Shown here: positions 20,403 through 29,800 of the stretch, piece by piece
How the letters are laid out: each line of letters begins with the position of its first letter
How positions within the stretch are numbered: the first letter of the stretch is position 1
Origin: an uncultured Commensalibacter sp.
GTDB taxonomy: Bacteria > Pseudomonadota > Alphaproteobacteria > Acetobacterales > Acetobacteraceae
Direction: 5' to 3'
NCBI GenBank assembly: GCA_946699565.1
Contig: CAMPDW010000003.1
Span: forward strand, 86,473 to 150,472
DNA length: 64,000 nt
Program-made: the position numbers and the translations under genes
Notes under the pieces: model-generated
Told to the model about the DNA's origin: nothing
The model's input: the letters and a program-made list of their open reading frames with translations, nothing else
Database searches by the model: none

Positions 20403-21782
20403 ATGCTTCATCAAGGCTTTTCTTCAAAAACTACTCATTTAAATCAACAATCGTCACGATATCTCCATGTTATCACCTGGGGATGTCAGATGAATGTTTA
20501 CGATAGCAATCGTATGGTTGATTTATTACGTCCCTTAGGATATAAAATAACCGATAAGGCAGAACAAGCTGATATTTTAATTTTAAATACCTGTCATATC
20601 CGTGATAAAGCTACTGAGAAAGTTTTCTCTGAATTAGGACGTTTAAAACAAATAAAAGATTATCGAAATCAACAGGGACATCCAACACTAATCGCTGTGA
20701 CGGGATGCGTAGCTCAAGCAGAGGGTAATATTATTTTACAACGTGTTCCTTATGTTGATATTATTTTAGGACCTCAAACCTATCATCGTCTTCCTAAAAT
20801 GATTTTAGATGTTGCACGTCAATCTGGACATGTCATTGAAACAGATTTTCCAGTCGAAAGTAAGTTTGATTTCTTACCAACCCCACAAGAAAATACAGGA
20901 TATAGTGCTTTTTTAACCATTCAAGAAGGATGTGACAAATTCTGCTCTTTTTGTGTTGTTCCCTATACCCGCGGTGCAGAGGTTAGCCGCCCTGTTCAAG
21001 CTATTTTTGATGAAGCAACTCATCTTTGCCAATTAGGTGTTAAAGAAATCACCCTTCTAGGTCAAAATGTTAATGCCTATCACGGAAAAGGTCCTGATGG
21101 AAACATTTGGAATCTAGCACGTTTAGCTGAAAAATTATCAACTTTATCTGGATTAACACGAATTCGTTATACAACTTCTCATCCAAGAGATATGAATGAT
21201 AGCTTAATTAATGCACATCGAGACCTACCATCCTTAATGCCCTTTCTTCATTTACCCGTTCAATCAGGATCAGATCGTATTTTGAAAGCTATGAATCGCG
21301 GTCATACTGCAAGTGAATATCGCCAAATTATTGATAAATTAAGAAAAGCACGTCCTGATATTGCTTTATCTTCTGATTTTATTGTTGGTCATCCTGGTGA
21401 AACACAAAAAGATTTTGAAGATACAATGCAGCTTGTTCGCGACATTCAATTTTCTCAAACATTTTCTTTTAAATACTCCCCTCGTCCTGGAACGACAGCT
21501 TACATTTCAACGCATCAAGTAAAAGAAGAAATAAAAAATAAACGTTTGCAAGCGCTACAAACTTTATTAAAAGAACAGCAAAATCAATTTAATAAAAATA
21601 CAGTTGGTCTTACTATTCCTGTTCTTTTCACTGGGAAAGGCCGAAAAGAAGGTCAGCTTTCAGGAAAATCTCCTTATTTACAAGCTGTTCATGTCCAAAG
21701 TGATGACTCCTTGATTGGTCATGAATGCCAAGTTAAAATTAAAGAATCCTTAAGTAATTCACTTTCCGGGGTTTTAGTTTAA
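20403..21782 (+). CDS. miaB: tRNA-2-methylthio-N6-dimethylallyladenosine synthase MiaB
   Basis: MiaB is a radical-SAM methylthiotransferase that modifies i6A37 in tRNAs reading UNN codons. The N-terminal UPF0004 domain carries the three auxiliary-cluster cysteines, in GCQMNVYDS (Cys28), LNTCHIRDKA and VTGCVAQAEG. The radical-SAM cluster is CxxxCxxC at Cys177, Cys181 and Cys184 (EGCDKFCSFCVVPYTRG). A TRAM domain closes the protein (about 385-455). The 459-residue length is normal. It leads a tight cluster with phoH, ybeY and corC; the next start is 11 nt after its stop. Confidence 0.96.
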   Translation: MLHQGFSSKTTHLNQQSSRYLHVITWGCQMNVYDSNRMVDLLRPLGYKITDKAEQADILILNTCHIRDKATEKVFSELGRLKQIKDYRNQQGHPTLIAVTGCVAQAEGNIILQRVPYVDIILGPQTYHRLPKMILDVARQSGHVIETDFPVESKFDFLPTPQENTGYSAFLTIQEGCDKFCSFCVVPYTRGAEVSRPVQAIFDEATHLCQLGVKEITLLGQNVNAYHGKGPDGNIWNLARLAEKLSTLSGLTRIRYTTSHPRDMNDSLINAHRDLPSLMPFLHLPVQSGSDRILKAMNRGHTASEYRQIIDKLRKARPDIALSSDFIVGHPGETQKDFEDTMQLVRDIQFSQTFSFKYSPRPGTTAYISTHQVKEEIKNKRLQALQTLLKEQQNQFNKNTVGLTIPVLFTGKGRKEGQLSGKSPYLQAVHVQSDDSLIGHECQVKIKESLSNSLSGVLV

Positions 21783-21793
21783 AAGGTATAATT

Positions 21794-22882
21794 TTGAATA
21801 ATAAAGTTTCTGAACAAATCTACCCTATAATTTTATTGGAAGAAGTCACTAAAGAATCTTTTTTTAAAACCACCTTACAATTCCCGGATAATTTATTGCT
21901 TGCCCAAATGTTGGGGGATCATGACCGATTCCTTGTTCAGATAGAAAATGAGCTCCAAGTAACATTGGGATGCAGGGGTAATTTACTTACCATTGAAGGT
22001 GACATTCAACAAGTCGAGCTGACAAAAAAAGTTTTAACCAATCTTTACGCCCATATCCATTCTAAAAATGAAATTAATTCAACGATAGTTAATAATTTTA
22101 TCCGTATGGCCTATAATGGTTTATTGACCATTCTTTATCCCTCCAAAAAAAAAGAAACATCTGAATCTATGGGTAATACTATAATTAGTTCAATTCCAAC
22201 CATTACTATGCGTAAAGGTATAATCTCACCCCGTACTAAGGGTCAAGCCGATTATTTGAAAGTACTTACCAAAAGCGAAATGGTCTTTGGTATTGGTCCA
22301 GCAGGTACTGGCAAAACGTTTCTTGCTGTTGCTCAAGCAGTATCCATGCTTTTATCTGGTCAAGTTGATCGTATTATCCTTTCTCGCCCTGCTGTAGAAG
22401 CTGGTGAGAGATTAGGCTTTCTTCCTGGTGATATGAAAGATAAAATTGATCCTTATTTGCGCCCACTTTATGATGCCTTATATGCGATGATGCCAGGCGA
22501 TCAAGTTATTAAACGCCTAACAAATGGTGAAATTGAAGTTGCACCTCTTGCCTTTATGCGAGGAAGAACACTTGAACATGCTTATATTATTCTTGATGAA
22601 GCACAAAATACAACACCAGCTCAAATGAAAATGTTTCTTACACGATTAGGTGCGGGTTCTCGTATGGTTATAACTGGAGATCTTAGCCAAATTGATTTAC
22701 CACCCATGATTAAATCAGGTTTAAAAGATGCAGTTGATACTTTATACAGTGTCCCTGGCATAAAAATTATTCTCTTTAAAGCTGAAGATGTTATACGACA
22801 TCCCCTTGTTAATCAGATTGTGAAAGCTTATGAAAAACAATCTGATAAAATTAAACTTAAATCTGAAAATAATAAAACATAG
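21794..22882 (+). CDS. ybeZ: PhoH-like ATPase (YbeZ)
   Basis: YbeZ/PhoH is an RNA-associated P-loop ATPase thought to act with YbeY in rRNA processing and ribosome quality control. Walker A is GPAGTGKT at residues 168-175, Walker B is IILDEAQN (about 261-268), and TRLGAGSRMVITGDLSQIDLP is the sensor region. An N-terminal KH-like part (about 1-110) is typical of the YbeZ branch. The start is a TTG at 21794, supported by AAAAGGT seven bases upstream; no ATG lies near. Length is 362 residues. It lies between miaB and ybeY. Confidence 0.94.
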   Translation: MNNKVSEQIYPIILLEEVTKESFFKTTLQFPDNLLLAQMLGDHDRFLVQIENELQVTLGCRGNLLTIEGDIQQVELTKKVLTNLYAHIHSKNEINSTIVNNFIRMAYNGLLTILYPSKKKETSESMGNTIISSIPTITMRKGIISPRTKGQADYLKVLTKSEMVFGIGPAGTGKTFLAVAQAVSMLLSGQVDRIILSRPAVEAGERLGFLPGDMKDKIDPYLRPLYDALYAMMPGDQVIKRLTNGEIEVAPLAFMRGRTLEHAYIILDEAQNTTPAQMKMFLTRLGAGSRMVITGDLSQIDLPPMIKSGLKDAVDTLYSVPGIKIILFKAEDVIRHPLVNQIVKAYEKQSDKIKLKSENNKT

Positions 22883-22900
22883 GGGATTTAAACTATTTCA

Positions 22901-23410
22901 ATGTCTATATCTATATCCTTTATGCCTCGCTTCTATAGATATCAAATGATTGATTTCTTATATAAAGAAGTTATTCTTATACAAGATAAAAGATGGTTTC
23001 AATGCATTCCAAATTTAAAATCCTTAATTTATCGTATTTATACTATTCAACCTTTTACTGAACAAACTACACTTTGTTTTTCAAACAACCACATTATACA
23101 AAAATTGAACTATCAATTTAGAAAGAAAAACAAACCTACTAATGTTTTAACATTTGAAAATCTGAATTTCCATTCTTATGGAGGAGATATTATCTTTGCT
23201 TTTGAAACCATTCAAAAGGAAGCAAATAGAAATCAAAAACCACTTACTCATCATCTTGCACATTTAATTATTCATGGTTTACTTCATTTACAAAACTATG
23301 ATCATGTTGATTGCAATGAAGCAAAAACCATGGAAATGAAAGAAGCTTTTCTTCTAAATAAATTAGGTATTTCTAATCCTTGGAAAAATTCTTCTTTTAG
23401 GAGTATATAA
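22901..23410 (+). CDS. ybeY: Endoribonuclease YbeY (rRNA maturation factor)
   Basis: YbeY is a zinc-dependent factor for 16S rRNA 3'-end maturation. The zinc site H-x3-H-x5-H is intact (HGLLHLQNYDH, His125, His129, His135), preceded by the family motif NQFRKKNKPTNVLTFE-type segment and GGDIIFAFETI. Length is 169 residues from the ATG at 22901; an ATG at 22922 is a possible alternative, and neither has a strong ribosome site. It lies 18 nt after phoH and 2 nt before corC, the usual ybeZ-ybeY-ybeX order. Confidence 0.94.
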   Translation: MSISISFMPRFYRYQMIDFLYKEVILIQDKRWFQCIPNLKSLIYRIYTIQPFTEQTTLCFSNNHIIQKLNYQFRKKNKPTNVLTFENLNFHSYGGDIIFAFETIQKEANRNQKPLTHHLAHLIIHGLLHLQNYDHVDCNEAKTMEMKEAFLLNKLGISNPWKNSSFRSI

Positions 23411-23412
23411 TT

Positions 23413-24372
23413 ATGTTTCGTGCGCCAAATAACAATGCGCCGGATGATTCTTTGAATGAACAATCAAATTCTGTTTATACAAATAATTTTAAATCTTTCT
23501 TTAAACGATTATTTCATCATAAAAATCAACATAATCTTCGTCAGTCTATTGTTAATCTTGTAGATAACAAGAACAATAATCTTCCATCAGTACCTGATCC
23601 AAATAAAGAAGAATTCAATCCACACGAACGTTTGCTGATTTCTAACATTTTGCGGCTTAAAGATAAAACAGCTGATGATATCATGATTCCTAGAGCTGAT
23701 ATTTTTGCTGTTGATGATGCCATCAATTTTGAACAAGCCTTAGAAATTATGCAAAATGAAAATCATTCCCGTGTTCCTGTTTACCACCAAGAACTTGATA
23801 ATATTCAAGGAATGCTCCATGTCAAAGATCTTATTGCATACATAGGTTATAATGAAAATTTTGATATTAAAAAAGTCTTACGTCAACCTTTATTCATCGC
23901 ACCCCAGATTCCAGTACTTGATCTTTTGTTACAAATGAGATTACATCGAATACATTTAGGTTTGGTTATAGATGAACATGGAAGTATTGACGGGTTAATC
24001 ACGATTGAAGATCTAGTTGAAACAATTGTTGGTGATATTGCTGATGAGCATGATGAACCAGAAGCCCAGATGATTATCGAACGGGAAAATAATACATTAG
24101 ACATTGATGCACGTGTTCATTTGGAAGATCTAGAAGAAAAATTAGGACAATTTCTTACAGAAGAAGAACGTAATTCAGATATGGATACAATTGGCGGTTT
24201 GGTTTTTCATTTAGCTGAACATGTGCCAACAAAAGGTGAAGTCTTAAACCATCCATCTGGCCTCGTTTTCCGTGTTTTAGAAGCAGATCCAAGACATATA
24301 CGTCGCTTACGTATGCATATTCCAAAAGACTGGTCAGAAATAAAAACCAATGAAAGTTCAGAAATTACATAA
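23413..24372 (+). CDS. corC: HlyC/CorC-family CBS-domain protein (YbeX-like)
   Basis: The product has two CBS domains at about residues 85-205 (DDIMIPRADIFAVD, NHSRVPVYHQELDNIQGMLH, GLVIDEHGSIDGLITIEDLVE) and a C-terminal CorC_HlyC transporter-associated domain (about 225-310). It lacks the N-terminal DUF21 membrane domain, so it is the soluble CorC/YbeX form. The family has been linked to magnesium and cobalt resistance and, for YbeX, to ribosome maturation. An AGGAG ribosome site lies inside the end of ybeY. In many relatives lnt (apolipoprotein N-acyltransferase) follows; here the cluster ends and a gene on the opposite strand follows. Confidence 0.9.
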   Translation: MFRAPNNNAPDDSLNEQSNSVYTNNFKSFFKRLFHHKNQHNLRQSIVNLVDNKNNNLPSVPDPNKEEFNPHERLLISNILRLKDKTADDIMIPRADIFAVDDAINFEQALEIMQNENHSRVPVYHQELDNIQGMLHVKDLIAYIGYNENFDIKKVLRQPLFIAPQIPVLDLLLQMRLHRIHLGLVIDEHGSIDGLITIEDLVETIVGDIADEHDEPEAQMIIERENNTLDIDARVHLEDLEEKLGQFLTEEERNSDMDTIGGLVFHLAEHVPTKGEVLNHPSGLVFRVLEADPRHIRRLRMHIPKDWSEIKTNESSEIT

Positions 24373-24452
24373 AATAAATCTTAATTCTATTTTTATTTAA
24401 AATTTATATTCAAAAAGCTATGTTAAATACAACTTTTTAGAATGTAAAAACA

Positions 24453-25403
24453 TTAAATTTTATTCTGCATTCTTTCAAGAACTTCTTTTCCCCAAGGTGG
24501 ATTAGCTCCTCGACGTTCACAAATCATGGCCGCTGCAACGGAAGCATACTCTAAAGCTTCTCTAATTTCATCAGGATCTATATTTTTTATTTTATCAAGC
24601 GTTAATATGCCTTTCTTCTGTAAATAGGCCAAAATAGCAGCCATAAAAGTATCTCCTGCCCCAATTGAATCAACGACATGATCAATATAATTAGGGGCTA
24701 CTTCAATTGCAGCATAATCAGCAATATAACATAAAACACCTTGATTACCACGGGTGATAATCACAATAGAGGTTCCCTGTTCAATCCAATTTTTAGCAGC
24801 ATCTTCTATAGTTATATCAGGTAAAAGGAATTCTAGATCAGATTTAGATAATTTAATAATATCAGCCATACCCGTTAAACGAGTCATTCTTGCCCTATAA
24901 ACAGCAGGATGATGGGTATTGCTTGGACGACAATTTGGATCAATCGATAAGATTCTTTTACCTTTTTCAGCCCTAAACATCTGTTCGCAAGATTCAGAAA
25001 TAGGAGGTTCGATTAAAGATGTAGAACCAATATGAATTAAATTAATATCATCTGTAAAACCTGGCGACTGAGATCTTACCCATAATCTTGACACAGTATT
25101 TTCATCATAAAAGGCATAAGCTGGTTCTTCATTACCCAATTCAACAAAAGCGAGGGTTGTTTGCTGATTTCCTCTAGCAACATATCGAACATTAACATTT
25201 GAAGATTCAAGAAAATCCATTAATTTCTCGCCCCAGAAATCTGTTGAAATACCTCCCATAAATCCAACTTCTCCACCTAAACGCCCTATAGCTACAGCAA
25301 TATTTGCACAAGATCCACCTGGGACTGGACAATAACAATCAACTCCATCTTTGGTTTTATCTGGAATAAAATCGATTAAAACGTCGCCACAAATAATAAT
25401 CAT
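24453..25403 (-). CDS. PfkB-family sugar kinase, probable fructokinase
   Basis: This is a ribokinase-fold carbohydrate kinase. The N-terminal PfkB signature is PGGSCANIAVAIGRLGG (about residues 28-44), and the ATP/catalytic motif is DSIGAGDTFMAAI with the catalytic base Asp251. FVELGNEEPAYAFYDENT and LIHIGSTSLIEPP resemble bacterial fructokinases closely. It would phosphorylate fructose for entry into the pentose phosphate pathway, which acetic acid bacteria rely on. AGGAGA sits just before the ATG. It is a single-gene unit, convergent with corC. Confidence 0.85.
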   Translation of the reverse strand: MIIICGDVLIDFIPDKTKDGVDCYCPVPGGSCANIAVAIGRLGGEVGFMGGISTDFWGEKLMDFLESSNVNVRYVARGNQQTTLAFVELGNEEPAYAFYDENTVSRLWVRSQSPGFTDDINLIHIGSTSLIEPPISESCEQMFRAEKGKRILSIDPNCRPSNTHHPAVYRARMTRLTGMADIIKLSKSDLEFLLPDITIEDAAKNWIEQGTSIVIITRGNQGVLCYIADYAAIEVAPNYIDHVVDSIGAGDTFMAAILAYLQKKGILTLDKIKNIDPDEIREALEYASVAAAMICERRGANPPWGKEVLERMQNKI

Positions 25404-25642
25404 TTAATTCTCCTTTTAAATACTGTGTATCATGATGAATTTTTAAGTTGGTATTTACATTATAGAAGGTTATATAATTTTAAAAGTACAGTATTCATAA
25501 TTTTAAATAGAAATTAAGTTTAAGATGACAATCTTTTAATGTTAAAAAATATTTTAATTAAACATAGATCCATTTATTATTTTCTAGCATTACTTTATTT
25601 TTCTTCAACCCAGAATTTCAATACTATAAAAAAGGAAAATTT

Positions 25643-25987
25643 ATGCCAATTTGGTTAATCACTGCATGCATGCTAGTATGCTCCAATCTGTTTATGACCT
25701 ACGCTTGGTATGGTCATCTCAAGACCCTATCTAATAAACCATGGTATATCGCAGCATTAATAAGTTGGTATATTGCTCTAGGGGAATATCTTATTCAAGT
25801 TCCAGCCAACCGAATAGGATTTACAAAATTATCTTTGGGGGAATTAAAAATTATGCAAGAAGCAATTACCCTTTCGGTATTTATTCCTTTTAATATTTTC
25901 TTTATGCATCAATCTTTTAAACTGGATTATATATGGGCAGGGTTATGCGTTATAGGTGCTGTATTTTTTATTTTTAGAGGAGGCTAA
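25643..25987 (+). CDS. DUF486 (DMT-superfamily-like) membrane protein
   Basis: The 114-residue product is almost entirely membrane-embedded, with four predicted helices at about residues 3-20, 33-50, 72-90 and 95-111. NLFMTYAWYGHLK, SWYIALGEYLIQVPANRIG and LSLGELKIMQEAITL are the markers of the DUF486 family (PF04342), a small relative of the drug/metabolite transporter superfamily. Function is unknown. An AAAAAGGAAAA ribosome site precedes the ATG. It stands alone between the kinase and the DsbA-like gene, with about 200 nt of AT-rich, apparently featureless DNA on each side. Confidence 0.85.
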   Translation: MPIWLITACMLVCSNLFMTYAWYGHLKTLSNKPWYIAALISWYIALGEYLIQVPANRIGFTKLSLGELKIMQEAITLSVFIPFNIFFMHQSFKLDYIWAGLCVIGAVFFIFRGG

Positions 25988-26185
25988 TCTTTTTTACATA
26001 TTTTACGTTTAAGATTATATGAATTTTAAAAAAAGATATACTTAAAATATTTATATTTGAATATTAACTTTTACTTTACAAACATGTAAAAAGAATTGAT
26101 CTTCTTACGATCTAAATCATACAATTAGATCCAACTTTTTGAACCTTTTCAAACTTTATCTATTATAATCCTAAGGGTCAATAAA

Positions 26186-26818
26186 ATGCCAATTACACGT
26201 CGATTACTTCTTTCTTCTATTATTCCTATCTTATCGTTAATGACAACTAAAATGCCTGCTTATGCAGAAACGCCCAAAAATTTTCTTGAACCCCGTGCAT
26301 TAGGTAATCCAAAAACAAAAGTACATGTTGAAGAATGGTTTTCATTAACCTGTACTCATTGCGGACGATTTGCTCATGATGTGCTTCCACAAATACAAAC
26401 GAAGTATATTGATACAGGTAAGATATATTATATCTTCAAAGATTTTCCACTTGATAAAGTAGCATTAAAAGCTGCAATTGTCGCACGCTGCTTACCCGTC
26501 AATCAATATAAACCTTTTATTACCGCATTACTGGATAATTTAGATCAATGGGTTTTCAACGAAAATATAGACCCTATGCAAGAATTACAAAAATACTCAA
26601 TTCTCGCAGGCATGTCCAAGGAACGCTTTCAACAAGTCACGCATGATATTGCAATCCAGAAATTAATTCTTGATGAAAGTGATTATGCTGCAAAACATTA
26701 TAAAATTGATAGCACACCAACTTTTGTTTTCAATGGCAAAAAAATAGTTGGAGAATTAACGCTTGAAAAATTTGACCAAGAAGTTAAAAATGCCTTGTTA
26801 CGACCTATTCCTACATAA
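26186..26818 (+). CDS. DsbA-family thiol-disulfide oxidoreductase
   Basis: This is a periplasmic thioredoxin-fold protein. The signal sequence (residues 1-27, TRRLLLSSIIPILSL to AYAETP) has a twin Arg that could be a Tat-like signal, though this is uncertain. The redox motif is CTHC at Cys56 and Cys59 (EWFSLTCTHCGRFA), and the cis-Pro loop is DSTPTFVFNGK. Length is 210 residues. It most resembles the DsbA/BdbD-like thioredoxin_4 type. It could oxidise exported proteins or act with the c-type cytochrome pathway. It ends 19 nt before smc, in an order I associate with Acetobacteraceae. Confidence 0.87.
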   Translation: MPITRRLLLSSIIPILSLMTTKMPAYAETPKNFLEPRALGNPKTKVHVEEWFSLTCTHCGRFAHDVLPQIQTKYIDTGKIYYIFKDFPLDKVALKAAIVARCLPVNQYKPFITALLDNLDQWVFNENIDPMQELQKYSILAGMSKERFQQVTHDIAIQKLILDESDYAAKHYKIDSTPTFVFNGKKIVGELTLEKFDQEVKNALLRPIPT

Positions 26819-26837
26819 TTAATGTTTTTTAAACTAA

Positions 26838-29800
26838 ATGCCGATATATTTTACCCGTCTTAAAATTTCTGGTTTCAAAAGTTTCGCTCATACAACATCA
26901 TTAGATATTTTACCCGGGTTAACAGGCATTGTTGGACCCAATGGATGTGGTAAATCAAATATAATTGAAGCTATACGCTGGGTCATGGGTGAAAGTTCGG
27001 CACGCTCTCTTCGTGGTTCGGAAATGGATGATGTTATATTTGCGGGAACTGCAAGACATACTGCTTATAATATCGCTGAAGTAACATTAACACTTGAGAA
27101 GAATAAAAGCCCCGTTCAAGATAATAATGATCAAACCATTCCTTCTTATTTTGAAAAACAAAATTTAATTGAAATTTCTCGCCAAATCGAACGTGAATCA
27201 GGAAGTCAATATCGACTTAACGGTAAATTACAACGTGCCAGAGATATTCAAACCCTATTTGAAGATTTAGGATCGGGTCCCCGTTCAACAGCTATTATCG
27301 GTCAAAATCGCATTGCTCAATTAATTTCCGCAACCCCAGAAGAAAGAAGGCAAGTTCTTGAAGAAGCAGCTGGTATTTCAGGGTTACATAATCGCCGACG
27401 AGAAGCTGAACTTAAATTAAAAGCCACAAAAGAAAATCTTTGCCGTTTAAATGATTTAAGAGAACAACTTGAAGATTTAACCAACACACTTCGTGAACAA
27501 TTTAAACAAACACTTCAATATCGAGCAATTTCTGCATTTTTAAGAAAAGAAGAAACCCATTTAAACGCTCTTTATTATCTTCGTGCCAAAAACAATCTTT
27601 TCTTTTTGAAAAAACAAATCAAATCTACGGCTGATGAAATCAAAGAAAAAAATCATCATATACAAGAATTAAAAACAAACCTAGACAATCTAGAAAGAGA
27701 ATCTACATATTTCCATCAACAAGAAATTCAAGCTCGTATTCACTGGGATTATCAACATCAACATATTGTCTCACTTAAAAATGAATTAACACAAGTAAAT
27801 AAAGAAATTGAACAACTCAATGATCGAATAAAAGAAGCTAAAAATCAATCAGTTATAGCCCAATCTCACATTGAAAAAAATCAAGTTGAACAACAAAATA
27901 TTGAACAACAGATCAATCAAATTCAGGAAAAAATTCATAAAATTCCAGCTAACAAAACAGATAAAGAACAGCATATTGCAACTTTAGAAAAACAATGTTC
28001 ATCATTAAATTCTCAAATTATAGACTTAAACCATATTTTATTCAAAACACAACGAAAAAATCATGAAACAACTCAAAATTTTAATCAAATTAGTAAAGAA
28101 AAAGACCGACTTCAATCTAATTATGATCAGATTTTTTCTGAACATCAACAATGTTTAAAATCGCTTCCATCAACCGAAGAACTAAAAGAAAAAGAACAAT
28201 TCATTCAACAAACTCAGCAAAATTTACACGCAATTGCAATCCAAAATCAAGCAATCAAAACTAAAATTCAATCAATGGAATTGGAAGCAAATAAATATTC
28301 TTATCATGTTCAACAAATTGAAAAAAATTATAATAATCTTGCTCAATCCATTGAACGAACAACAATACAAAAAACTCAATTAGAACAAGAAAAATTCAAA
28401 CTTTTGGATCAAATTAAATGTTTAGAAACAAGGCGTTTCCACAGTAAAGATCAAAATCAATTTAGGAAAAAAATAACACAACTTCAAACAACTCTTTTTC
28501 AAAAAAATAGAGAAATTGAAAATGCAATTTCCGAGCATCAATCTGCGATCAAAATACGTTTAGAACAGGAAAATTTTTATAATCAGTCTTTACAAACTTA
28601 TGAACAAGGTAAATTTTTTTTTGAAACAGCTCAAAAAGATTGGCAACAGACACAAGAAACCTATCATCGCTTAAAAAAACAAGTAAAAAAACTTTCTAAT
28701 CAACGTATTAAGAAAGAATACTTACAAGAAAAAAAGACTTTATATAAAAATATAGAAAATAAACTTGTTAACCAAAAAGTAGTATTAGAAAACTTGGATC
28801 AAGCCATACGACAAAATAATAAAGCATTAGAAAAACAAAGTTCAATTTATGCCAAACATAAAAGTCAACTTTACCAATTGAAAGCTAAACAAGAGGGATT
28901 ACAACAAATTCTTTCAGAAACCTTAGAAATTGATCATCAAACTAAGTTAATCCCTGTTTTAGACCCTTCAACTATTCCAGAAGAATGGATTGTTCTTGTA
29001 ACAACGATATTCGATAATTCTCTTGAAGCACCTATGGGAAATTATGAGAATTACGGGTGGATTGAATTTCCAAAATTACAAACTCAATTTTCATCAAAAC
29101 TTCAAACTTTATCAGATTTTATTTTACCCCCCCCTGCTTTACGAAGAGCTTTTGATCATATTGGCATTGTTCATTCTGTTGAAGAGGGTAACAAACTATT
29201 TCCTTTTCTTTTACCAGGACAAATACTTGCGACTCAAGCTGGAGATATCTGGCGATGGGATGGTTATTACCAATCTCATTTTAAACAGAATAATGCAGCT
29301 CAACGATTAATTCAAAAACATAATTTACAACATGTTGAAGAAAAGCTCGAATGCCTTCAAAAACAAACTCCAGAACTTGATGCTTTATTAAATCATCTAA
29401 AAAGTCAACAAAAAGACCTCAAACATCAATTTTTTAACGAAAAATATACATACAAGAATATTGAAAATCAGAAACAAAAAATTGCTCAAGATTTTTTAAC
29501 TTTACAAAATGAAGATAAATTAATTCAAACAAAATTAGACGTCCTTCAATCTTCATTAAATCAAGCAGAAAATAATGTCAATTTGAAAACAAATAGTTTA
29601 AAACGAGCTCAACAAAAATTAAACATACCTTTACCAAGTCAGGAAAATATAAAGAGATTTTTATATTCAGAACAAGAAAAAGAATTGAATATTAAACAAA
29701 AACAACAATCATTCAAAGCGATTCAAGATGAGCTCACGCATTTGAAAGATCAATATCAGCAAAAATTAAACCAAGAATCTCAAAATAAAGCTAAGATTAT

